From assembly GCA_050011775.1 (NCBI GenBank), contig JBEKIL010000004.1:1-64000 (forward strand): DNA of 64,000 bases, given 5' to 3'. A program made the translations under genes and the position numbers. Positions within the stretch are counted from its first letter, which is position 1; the number at the start of each line of letters is the position of its first letter. Source of the DNA: CAVZMI01 sp050011775 (GTDB lineage Bacteria; Bacteroidota; Ignavibacteria; UBA10030; CAVZMI01). Below the pieces are notes generated by a model. It searched no databases, was not told the DNA's origin, and saw only the letters and a list, made by a program, of their open reading frames with translations. This document shows, piece after piece, positions 42,253 to 49,674 of this stretch.

Positions 42253-44763
42253 TCAATGTGGTGAAAAATCCGGGATTGTAATAAATGACCGGAGCAGAGA
42301 GGGTATGCTCTTTCCTCCATCATTGATCGCTGTTACAGACCATATGACGACGCTGCCGGGAGGGAGATTCCCGATTGCATACCAAGTTACCGGAGTAGTC
42401 ACCTCGATATCTCCATTTGTTGTACGAATATGAACCATGTACCGTGTCGCCCTCTCCGTTACTTCCCACCTGAGTACTGTCGGTCCCGAAATGTTCTTTG
42501 CACCGTTATCCGGCGACAAAAGTAGAGGTTGATCGGGATTGCCATTCATGCTGGAATCGCAGACAACCCAACCATTCATCGGAGGTAAAGCGAATGAATC
42601 GACATTTACCCTCCCTGTTCCCAACAAGCCATTCGCATGATAGGCGTACCAGCTATTACGTTTGCCCGGTAATGGAACATCTAACGATCTCGTTGGATGT
42701 CTGTTCACGATGATCGTGATTCCACCGGGGTATCTGACTTTCACTTGTGACATGAAATCTGATGAGTCTTTACTATTATCCCAGTGTGGATGATCTCTAA
42801 TATATTCTGATGCAGTTTGCCAGTGAGTACCACCATTGTCGGAGTATAAAATTTCCAAAGGAGTTACGTCAGCAATTTTTTTATAGAACGGTAATACCTG
42901 TTGATATTCGATAACTGCCTGGTCTATTGAAATAGATTCTTTCGAAAGTTCCTTGCTAACCAGCCCACCATGTCCATAAGCGAGTTCGGTGGCAACATAC
43001 TTCAACATCTCGGTGCCGTCCATAGGCGATTTACGGTCGGGACTTCCTATCGGAGCATAAAATACATAATAATGGCCCACTCCATGGATGGCTGATTTCT
43101 GATGTATTTTTAAGAGATCAAAATCCACAAGCAATGGGGCGTACTGCCCATATATATCGTTATCTGCTGTGTTGATCCTTCCGTCAAAGTCGTCAAAATA
43201 TCCTGAATACAAAAAATGATTTCCACCTTCTCCCCGGACAGGGCCATTGTAAATACTTCGAAGAATTCCTGGTAACTCTCGATATTTTTGGAGAACTTGA
43301 AGAAACTTCCCTCCCGTTCCCGATGCCGTGTAATCGACCCTATCCGATGGATTATAAGAGGAATGAACGTCCAGGTAGCTCCATGTGGGACCGATTGTTC
43401 TACGAATTTCGCCAGACCATTTGTGTAAATATTCGGCAGCCCTTTCCGGTTTTAGAATATAGGCAAAGTCACCACACGGTGATATCCACCCCCGGATAGA
43501 ATCGATGGCATTATTTTTCATCACAAGTGCACAGTCTGAACCATCGAAATCAATAGATGTTCCATAGTAATCCATGTAATTTTCATACAAGGCGAAAGAG
43601 TAATTTAGATCGTCGACAACATGATTCCGCAAATTGCGAAGCAACTCATTTCCTCTCAAATCACTTGCCGGCTTCAAACATCCAATACCACAGATAGGAT
43701 TACCGGCAGAATCATGGAATGTATTTGCGGGAAGGACTTCAGGTAATCCTCCGAGAAAACCACGTTTCTGATACTGATTTATTATTACGGCAACATTTTC
43801 AATTCCTCTATTCTTCAAACTGTCCAGATATTTGTAATCGAACGCGGGGGGATCGCAATGAGGTGGATTGAGCAACCAGGTAAAGGGCGGTCCATACGAT
43901 ACAACGATCATGTCCGTCGCTTCCTTTTTTCTCGGTGCTATTGGACCCGGAAGATTCGGTAATACCTCATTGAGATCTGAAGAAACCGTGAGATAAATGG
44001 TTTCCTTCAGAGGGTGCCGCTCTCCATTCGTCATTGGATTGTATGATACCCTTTGTGCATAGAATACAGATGTCGGTGAGGAGGATTGAGGATAATACGG
44101 ATCCAATCGCGACGCATTCGTCACTTCCCAATCGAAAAACATCGAGGTATATGTATTGTGATGATAGAGTATACTGAATAGTGTTAGGTACGGAATTCTG
44201 ATTGCTCGTGCATCCGGGGTGTCTTCCGATCGAACCAAATCGAACCTGGTTGCTTTGCCGGATTGATTTTCCACCTCTACTTGTATCACAAGAGTACGAC
44301 CGGAAATGTGAAATTTGTACGTATAATCGATCGAATCACTCGCAAACCTCATTTGCCATCGCGTTACAACAGTGTCGTCCGATCTTGAAAAATCAAGGCG
44401 GCTATAGAGTACATCGGCATCCCATGAATTTTTTCCCACATTTCCCAATATTGCGCAGATTCCACCCGCATAGCTTGGCATAAATTCATTGCCTTCTCGT
44501 GGGACTGCTTTCACCGCACATAAGTTTGCCCCGGTTCGATCAAACGATGGACCATCGTTAATTGAGTATTTGTATAAAGTTTGACCGTCGACTTTGAATA
44601 AATACTCATTCGTCGCTGAATCAAACTCTATCGAATTCGATCCGCTCGATGTGGGCTGACATGTCGGCTGGGCACGGAGTGTCTCTGATAGTAGTAATCC
44701 GAGAAAGAATAAGAGTACAATGACTCTGATTATGTTCTTCGAGTGTGTAGTATGTATCTCCAT
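42253..44763 (-). CDS. Secreted putative glycoside hydrolase (DUF5696/GH101-like)
   Basis: 836 residues. The N-terminal signal peptide (VIVLLFFLGLLLSETLRAQ) is followed by a ~230-residue beta-sandwich region (YLFKVDGQTLYKYS, YTYKFHISGRTLVIQVEVENQ). A TIM-barrel-like middle part includes VAVIINQYQKRGFLGGLPEVLP, FALYENYMDYYGTSIDFDG, YLDVHSSYNPSDR and GPVRGEGGNHFLYSG. The last ~90 residues form a fibronectin III-like domain (GPTVLRWEVTERATRYMVHI). This layout resembles the DUF5696 proteins related to GH101/GH129 endo-alpha-N-acetylgalactosaminidases. The Asp/Glu of the barrel blocks are candidate catalytic residues but are not proven. Substrate unknown; outside or periplasmic location likely. 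The ATG has a weak GGA box. Confidence 0.65.
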   Translation of the reverse strand: MEIHTTHSKNIIRVIVLLFFLGLLLSETLRAQPTCQPTSSGSNSIEFDSATNEYLFKVDGQTLYKYSINDGPSFDRTGANLCAVKAVPREGNEFMPSYAGGICAILGNVGKNSWDADVLYSRLDFSRSDDTVVTRWQMRFASDSIDYTYKFHISGRTLVIQVEVENQSGKATRFDLVRSEDTPDARAIRIPYLTLFSILYHHNTYTSMFFDWEVTNASRLDPYYPQSSSPTSVFYAQRVSYNPMTNGERHPLKETIYLTVSSDLNEVLPNLPGPIAPRKKEATDMIVVSYGPPFTWLLNPPHCDPPAFDYKYLDSLKNRGIENVAVIINQYQKRGFLGGLPEVLPANTFHDSAGNPICGIGCLKPASDLRGNELLRNLRNHVVDDLNYSFALYENYMDYYGTSIDFDGSDCALVMKNNAIDSIRGWISPCGDFAYILKPERAAEYLHKWSGEIRRTIGPTWSYLDVHSSYNPSDRVDYTASGTGGKFLQVLQKYRELPGILRSIYNGPVRGEGGNHFLYSGYFDDFDGRINTADNDIYGQYAPLLVDFDLLKIHQKSAIHGVGHYYVFYAPIGSPDRKSPMDGTEMLKYVATELAYGHGGLVSKELSKESISIDQAVIEYQQVLPFYKKIADVTPLEILYSDNGGTHWQTASEYIRDHPHWDNSKDSSDFMSQVKVRYPGGITIIVNRHPTRSLDVPLPGKRNSWYAYHANGLLGTGRVNVDSFALPPMNGWVVCDSSMNGNPDQPLLLSPDNGAKNISGPTVLRWEVTERATRYMVHIRTTNGDIEVTTPVTWYAIGNLPPGSVVIWSVTAINDGGKSIPSLLRSFITIPDFSPH

Positions 44764-44884
44764 ATCAATCCATCATCGTGTCAGTTGTTAGAAATTACCC
44801 GGATTGTAGTAGTACTGAATCATAATATACTAATTTGATAAAAGCCATTAAAATATCCATCACTTAAAGGCTATTGGAGATAAC

Positions 44885-44910
44885 AAAGGAGGCTCTTTCG
44901 AGCCTCCTTT
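44885..44910. terminator. Strong stem-loop terminator between the serpin and glycoside hydrolase genes
   Basis: Perfect 11-bp arms AAAGGAGGCTC/GAGCCTCCTTT with a TTTC loop; the A/T ends make it readable in both directions. In the minus direction it ends transcription of the serpin gene, 92 bp after its stop. Confidence 0.8.
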
Positions 44911-45001
44911 ACTTTCTTAAATATGTTGATTGTTCCTCTCTGCTATGAGTTACTCTTCTTTCTGCGAACCTGTACCAGGACAATTCACAGCTCAAGCTTG
45001 A

Positions 45002-46246
45002 TCATTCCTGTAACGTTACTACCTTACCAATAAATAACAAAGATCCTGAAGAACTTTCCCGTATACAAAAAATAAATGGGTGATCGACAACCATGACAAA
45101 CTCACTCGGGCCGACACTCGTTACTCCAAAACCTATAGACGTCACTGCTGCGGCTTCCGTCCCCTCTTCATTCACCTCGATAAATGTTTTATGCAGCACT
45201 TCGTCGATATAAATTCTCCCGGCGATATTGTGGCAAATTCTTGTAAAATCGGCCGAATCCTGACTGAATGCCACACTCATCCCCATAGCTTTAAGATATT
45301 CATTAAGCTTGTAGCTGTCGCTCAGCTTAAACCGGGGCAGGTAAAGTGTACCTTCACGTTTTGTTAGCTTGGCCAGTATCTGCTCCCATCCACTTTTAGT
45401 CAATCCGGCTACATACTCGTCTATGTTTATTCCATACTTCGGCAGGATCACAACCATCTCATATGCACCATTTCCGTATGGAAGATCGACCGCCTGAATC
45501 GATTGATCTTCAAGGCAGAGCAGCTCTCCTCCGGTGGTCATTAACCGGCACTGCTCCTGCACCCCGCCGTCGCTCGTAAAGTGAGAATCAACTGTCTTTG
45601 TTGAATCAAAAGATGTGGTCCATGTCCCTTTGAAATAGAGGGCGTTGATGAGATACATGATCATGTATGGGGGAATATCATTCTCGAGAATCTTATCGAT
45701 AAGTCCGTGCGTCTTTTGATTCACCCAATCGTTAATAATCGCCTTCGCCTGGGGATCGCTGAAATTTAAAGCCTGAACCTCGGCGTCAAAATATTCTCGG
45801 TTTACATTCACGAACGTCGTTTCAACCTGCAATCCCGTCCTGTACCAGATGGAATTCGCAATCTGGAATTGAACCTTCGGATCGAGCTGCGCAAAAATGT
45901 CGATGATGTTGCGGTAGGATTGGTTGATATCCTGGTCGCTGAATCCCTGATAGCCCAGCGTATTTTGGATGGCTGTTTTCGTGGAGCCATCGGCGCCGTT
46001 CAGCGCCATACCGAATGCCATCGAAACGCTCAGAGGAGAGACAATTACATTCTTCCCGGTCTCTGTCTGGTTGATTTTGTTGAATAACGAGAACCCGAAT
46101 GAATTATCAGCCGAGACAACCTGCTTTTCGATTTCGTTCAGATTACGAATGGGATTTTGTACATCCGAAGGTCCGGATGAATTTCTGCATCCCCAAAAAC
46201 AACATCCGAGGATGATCAGAGCGAGTATTTGTAATCGTGCATTCAT
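45002..46246 (-). CDS. Serpin-family serine protease inhibitor, lipoprotein
   Basis: 414 residues, the usual serpin size. The signal sequence ends in a lipobox-like LGCCFWGC, so the protein is probably membrane-anchored in the periplasm or on the surface. Serpin blocks are clear: NVIVSPLSVSMAFGMALNGA, LINALYFKGTW, MVVILPKYG, and the C-terminal DHPFIFCIRESSSGSLLFIGKV. The reactive-centre hinge EEGTEAAAVTSIG has the small residues needed for loop insertion, so an inhibitory serpin is expected. The scissile bond should lie near VTSVGPS, hinting at a small or Thr P1 residue and elastase- or subtilisin-like targets. ATG five bases after GAGGAGG. It sits downstream of phoH and could protect the cell from its own or competitor proteases. 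Confidence 0.95.
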   Translation of the reverse strand: MNARLQILALIILGCCFWGCRNSSGPSDVQNPIRNLNEIEKQVVSADNSFGFSLFNKINQTETGKNVIVSPLSVSMAFGMALNGADGSTKTAIQNTLGYQGFSDQDINQSYRNIIDIFAQLDPKVQFQIANSIWYRTGLQVETTFVNVNREYFDAEVQALNFSDPQAKAIINDWVNQKTHGLIDKILENDIPPYMIMYLINALYFKGTWTTSFDSTKTVDSHFTSDGGVQEQCRLMTTGGELLCLEDQSIQAVDLPYGNGAYEMVVILPKYGINIDEYVAGLTKSGWEQILAKLTKREGTLYLPRFKLSDSYKLNEYLKAMGMSVAFSQDSADFTRICHNIAGRIYIDEVLHKTFIEVNEEGTEAAAVTSIGFGVTSVGPSEFVMVVDHPFIFCIRESSSGSLLFIGKVVTLQE

Positions 46247-46347
46247 AATTCCTCCTCTGAATCTAAATAAAAGTTATCCCAAAAACGAGATGCGGGACTT
46301 TATTGAAACGTCTTTATCTATAGACGAAGGAAGATAGAGCCGGGTTA

Positions 46348-46376
46348 CCGAGTCTCGTGGTGAGCTTGTCGAACCA
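46348..46376. repeat. Dispersed repeat containing TTCGACAAGCTCAC
   Basis: On the minus strand this reads GGTTCGACAAGCTCACCACGAG, in two parts GGTTCGACAAGC and TCACCACGAG. This motif is widespread in intergenic DNA of many bacteria of this group. It lies in the 319-bp gap between the serpin and phoH genes. Confidence 0.6.
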
Positions 46377-46402
46377 TAATTAGCAATTTATATAGCCATA
46401 TC

Positions 46403-46436
46403 TAAGCCAAAGGCTTATGAGCCTACGGCTCAGAGG
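46403..46436. repeat. Paired short palindromes in the serpin-phoH gap
   Basis: GCCAAAGGC-type and GAGCCTACGGCTC palindromes lie next to each other. With the repeat at 46348 they account for most of the 46247-46565 gap; no gene is visible there and no promoter could be assigned. Confidence 0.4.
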
Positions 46437-46565
46437 CAACCTTAAAAAAATATCGTTAAGACCTGTGACCTTGACCTCGATACTTACCCTGAGTCAACCC
46501 CGAGTCGCTCAATCCAAGGCTTGTCCACCGTATTGTAAATTGCATTTCGATCATTCACAATTCCT

Positions 46566-47576
46566 TTATTTTCCGCCGCTTCCCTCCGTGATATTTCCCG
46601 ACTTATCACCGTTGTGATATTTATCGTACGCATCGATGATATCTTTCACGAGCTTATGGCGTACGACGTCGTTCCGGTCGAAATACACGAACGCAACTCC
46701 ATCTATTCCTTTCAGAATATCCTGAATCTGAACCAGGCCCGAGACCGATTTCTGCGGAAGATCGATCTGGGTGATATCGCCGGTTATGATTGCTTTTGAA
46801 TTCACCCCGAGGCGTGTTAGAAACATCTTCATCTGCATCCCGATGGCATTCTGCGCCTCGTCGAGGATGACGAACGAATTATTCAGCGTACGCCCGCGCA
46901 TGTAGGCAAGCGGCGCGATTTCGATGATGCGTTTCTCAATGTATGTTCTGAGCTTTTCAGCCGGCAGCATATCGTCGAGGGCATCATAGAGTGGGCGCAG
47001 GTATGGGTCGATCTTCTCTTTCAGATCGCCGGGAAGGAATCCGAGGCTTTCGCCCGCCTCGACTGCTGGCCGCGCGAGAATAATCCTCTCCACCTCTCGG
47101 TTCTTCAAACTGGCAACGGCTATCGCCACTGCGAGATAGGTCTTTCCGGTTCCGGCGGGACCGATTGCAAAAACGATGTCGTTCTTTTTCACCTGTTTAA
47201 GATATTCTTTTTGTCCCGGAGTCTTCGCGCGTATTACATCGTTTTTCGTAAAGAGGACAACGGAATCGATCTCGTCTTTATTCAACGTTGAGGGGAGTTG
47301 TGCACCGTCACCGTTCGAGAGCGATACAAGATCAATGACGGTATCAATATCATTAGGCGTGAGATTGCCGTTTTTGTTCAATATAAAAATCAGTTCCTTG
47401 AATATCCGTTCGAGCTGATTGACTTCCTGCTGTTCCCCCCGTAATGTTACATTATCTCCCCTGACAATGATCCCTGTTGAAAATCTGTCTTCGATGATCT
47501 GGAGATTACTATCGTTCATCCCCAGCAGCAGCATCATATCGACGCCTTCCAACCGGATTTTCTTTTCTATGACCGT
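46566..47576 (-). CDS. phoH: PhoH-family ATPase with apparent ACG start
   Basis: A cytoplasmic P-loop ATPase of the PhoH/Ybez-linked RNA-metabolism family. It has Walker A GPAGTGKTYLA, the ARPAVEAGESLGFLPGD block, Walker B FVILDEAQN and GDITQIDLP. An N-terminal KH-like segment reads LLLGMNDSNLQIIEDRF. The family normally begins M(x)IEKKIxLEGVD. That sequence is encoded here (VIEKKIRLEGVD), but no ATG/GTG/TTG precedes it after the upstream stop. An ACG at 47574-47576 lies eight bases after a perfect AGGAGG and is the best start, giving 336 residues. The first conventional codon, TTG at 47552, has no RBS and truncates the conserved start. An ATG directly after the AGGAGG is out of frame and closes after five codons. 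Confidence 0.93.
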   Translation of the reverse strand, partial: TVIEKKIRLEGVDMMLLLGMNDSNLQIIEDRFSTGIIVRGDNVTLRGEQQEVNQLERIFKELIFILNKNGNLTPNDIDTVIDLVSLSNGDGAQLPSTLNKDEIDSVVLFTKNDVIRAKTPGQKEYLKQVKKNDIVFAIGPAGTGKTYLAVAIAVASLKNREVERIILARPAVEAGESLGFLPGDLKEKIDPYLRPLYDALDDMLPAEKLRTYIEKRIIEIAPLAYMRGRTLNNSFVILDEAQNAIGMQMKMFLTRLGVNSKAIITGDITQIDLPQKSVSGLVQIQDILKGIDGVAFVYFDRNDVVRHKLVKDIIDAYDKYHNGDKSGNITEGSGGK

Positions 47577-47584
47577 AGTGTCAT

Positions 47585-47590
47585 CCTCCT
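47585..47590 (-). promoter_or_regulatory. Shine-Dalgarno AGGAGG placing an ACG start of phoH
   Basis: A perfect AGGAGG, eight bases (ATGACACT) before ACG at 47576. It decides the phoH start, since the only conventional in-frame codon downstream (TTG, 47552) is about 32 bases away. Confidence 0.65.
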
Positions 47591-47715
47591 GTTATATATT
47601 ATAAAAAAATAAAGCCCTCCAATTACCTCGGTAGACTTTGCGTCTTCCTAAGGAATCGTAGGGCTCTACATTTATGGAATTTAGAATCCTTCAAAGGTTT
47701 AAAAACCGTCGAAGC

Positions 47716-48486
47716 CTATTTCCCTTCTTTCTTTGCCGGAGCCGGGGCTGCTGCCGCAGCTTTCGAACGATAATATTTGTTCGCGGCTTTCTTTTCGTCG
47801 GCACTCATAGGTGCAGCATTCGGGATTTTTAACTTCTGACCTTTGTGGATTACATCGGGATCTTTAATCTTGTCGCGATTTCCTTGCCAGATCTTTGGCC
47901 ACATGAAGGGATTTGCATAAATATCTTTCTTCTTGGAAATGTTCCAGAGGCAATCGCGATCTTTTGCCCATGTACCAACGGTATAGAACTTTTCCATTGA
48001 GGACAATGTACCCTTCAAACCGTCGACCTTCTGCTGCAGCGCAGCAAGCCGATCGTAGAATGCCGGGAGAAGGCTCAGTTTGCTCGCTTTTAATTCATCA
48101 AGCGCTTTCTGGGCATTGTCGAGCTCCGCTTTCCGGCTGAGGAGATCCTCATTTGAAACCCGGGAGAGATCATTGACTTTTCCTTCGAGAGCCGCAACTT
48201 TTGCTTCATAGGCATCGACGTCGGCCTGTGTTGCACCGACGAGAGCAAGAAGCTCTCCTTCGCATTTCTTCAGGTCGATATCTTTTTGCGCCGATTGCTG
48301 TTTCAGAGCGGCGATATCGGCACTCAGTTTCTCGAGTCTGGCTTTTGCATCGTTTCGAAGCGACGCCTGTTCATTCATCTGCTTCTGCCAAACTTCTTTT
48401 TCCAATCGTTCCTCTTGTGCGAACGCACTCACTGTAAAACCGAGTGTAACCACGAGAGCAACGAGTACAACCATCATCTTTTTCAT
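47716..48486 (-). CDS. Exported coiled-coil protein with C-terminal LysM domain
   Basis: 256 residues: signal peptide (MMVVLVALVVTLGFTVSAFA), then about 140 residues of heptad-rich coiled coil (LEKLSADIAALKQQSAQ, YEAKVAALEGKVNDLS). A LysM-type domain follows (CLWNISKKKDIYANPFMWP, VIHKGQKLKIP) and an Ala/Pro/Lys-rich tail. LysM binds peptidoglycan, so the protein probably links the cell wall with another envelope component. It lies 39 bp downstream of a small coiled-coil lipoprotein gene with which it is likely co-transcribed and may interact. ATG start eight bases after CAGGAG. Confidence 0.85.
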   Translation of the reverse strand: MKKMMVVLVALVVTLGFTVSAFAQEERLEKEVWQKQMNEQASLRNDAKARLEKLSADIAALKQQSAQKDIDLKKCEGELLALVGATQADVDAYEAKVAALEGKVNDLSRVSNEDLLSRKAELDNAQKALDELKASKLSLLPAFYDRLAALQQKVDGLKGTLSSMEKFYTVGTWAKDRDCLWNISKKKDIYANPFMWPKIWQGNRDKIKDPDVIHKGQKLKIPNAAPMSADEKKAANKYYRSKAAAAAPAPAKKEGK

Positions 48487-48525
48487 TCTTTGAACTCCTG
48501 TTTGATTTTTCGTTGGTCTGGTTAC

Positions 48526-48801
48526 TTATTTCCAGTTTTGCAGACGAGCTTTTACCGCTTCTTGATCTTTCGCACATTGCTGACACTTTCCATCTTTCTC
48601 GGCAACTTCACGATCCAATGCCGCTTTGTCGCGTTCTTTCTGACTGATTTCCTTATTCAGAGAAGCGACTTCGGCCTTTGTATCGCTCAGCGTCTTCATC
48701 TCCTCTTCACTGGCCCGGCTGGTACATCCTGATATCAGCAACGAGCCTGCCAACAGCCCCACGACGAGAAATGTCGTTGACAAGTTCAACAGTTTTTGCA
48801 T
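48526..48801 (-). CDS. Small coiled-coil lipoprotein (Lpp-like)
   Basis: 91 residues. The signal peptide ends in the lipobox LLISGC, giving a lipoprotein of about 65 residues that is mostly helical and heptad-patterned (TLSDTKAEVASLNKEISQKE). A Cys pair in KCQQCAKD near residue 74 is notable. Size and shape resemble Braun's lipoprotein-type spacers, although no C-terminal Lys anchoring is shown (it ends QNWK). It is followed by the LysM coiled-coil gene, suggesting an envelope-spacing pair. ATG start six bases after AGGAGG. Confidence 0.85.
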   Translation of the reverse strand: MQKLLNLSTTFLVVGLLAGSLLISGCTSRASEEEMKTLSDTKAEVASLNKEISQKERDKAALDREVAEKDGKCQQCAKDQEAVKARLQNWK

Positions 48802-48954
48802 ATAGCCCCTCCTAATTATGGGTTATGGTGAAGATAATGTATCTCACAAAAAATGCCACTTCATTTTCATGTGAAGATATAATAAGAAAAGAGTGCTTCT
48901 TTGTCAAGCAAAATCTTAAGAGATAAACCCAATATAGCTGATTACATAATGAAA

Positions 48955-49674
48955 TTACATTAAATTACGACTACGAAAACTCATATAACCGTTCCCGGCA
49001 ATTATCACATGATCATGGACGGGAATTCCAAGAATCCTTCCCGATTCCACAATTTGCGTGGTTACGGAACGGTCTTCTTCACTCGGTTCCGGATTCCCGC
49101 TGGGATGATTATGGATTAAAATTAGCGATGCCGCCCGATCGATGATCGCCGCACTAAAAACCTCCCGCGGGTGGACGGGACTTGTATTCAATATCCCTCG
49201 ACTGATCTCAACTTCACGGACAACCCGATTGGCGCTATTCAAATGAAGGACATAGAACCGTTCCTGCTGGATGCCGCGAAATCGTGGAATAAACATGGCC
49301 GCAACCTCCTCGGGCGAATTGATCGTGGGAAATTCCTGAGTGCCCGACGACTGAATGCGGCGTGAAAGCTCGAAAAGCGCCGCAAGCGTTATTGAGCGTA
49401 TTTGACCGATCCCCTTGTACTTTTGAAGGAATTGATGGTCTTTCTCACCCAACGCCTGCAAACCTCCCACCTCCCTGAGCAGCGTTTGTGCAAGGTCGAG
49501 GGCCGTCACTCCCCGGCTCCCCGATCCGATTATGATCGCCAGAAGCTCGGCATCAGAAAGCGATTCGACTCCGCGTTTAAGAAGCTTCTCCCTTGGTCTC
49601 TCACCCGACGGCCAATCTTTAATACGAGTGTGATATAGTGGCTGTTTGGATCCGGAGGATTTATTTCGACTCGT
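48955..49674 (-). CDS. radC: RadC/JAB-domain protein with apparent ACG start
   Basis: 239 residues when the start is placed at ACG (49672-49674), nine bases after AAGGAG and overlapping the end of the upstream gene by 14 bases. The N-terminal helix-hairpin-helix part IKDWPSGERPREKLLKRG...SLSDAELLAIIIGSG is the conserved RadC beginning and lies entirely upstream of the first conventional codon, a GTG at 49509 in GVTALDLA. The C-terminal JAB/MPN metalloprotease-like domain has the EVFSAAIIDRAASLILIHNHPSG block (two pieces: EVFSAAIIDRAASL, ILIHNHPSG) and the SEEDRSVT segment, so the HxH...D metal ligands are present. The function of RadC in DNA metabolism is unresolved. The frame has no ATG/GTG/TTG between ACG and 49509. 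Confidence 0.92.
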   Translation of the reverse strand, partial: TSRNKSSGSKQPLYHTRIKDWPSGERPREKLLKRGVESLSDAELLAIIIGSGSRGVTALDLAQTLLREVGGLQALGEKDHQFLQKYKGIGQIRSITLAALFELSRRIQSSGTQEFPTINSPEEVAAMFIPRFRGIQQERFYVLHLNSANRVVREVEISRGILNTSPVHPREVFSAAIIDRAASLILIHNHPSGNPEPSEEDRSVTTQIVESGRILGIPVHDHVIIAGNGYMSFRSRNLM

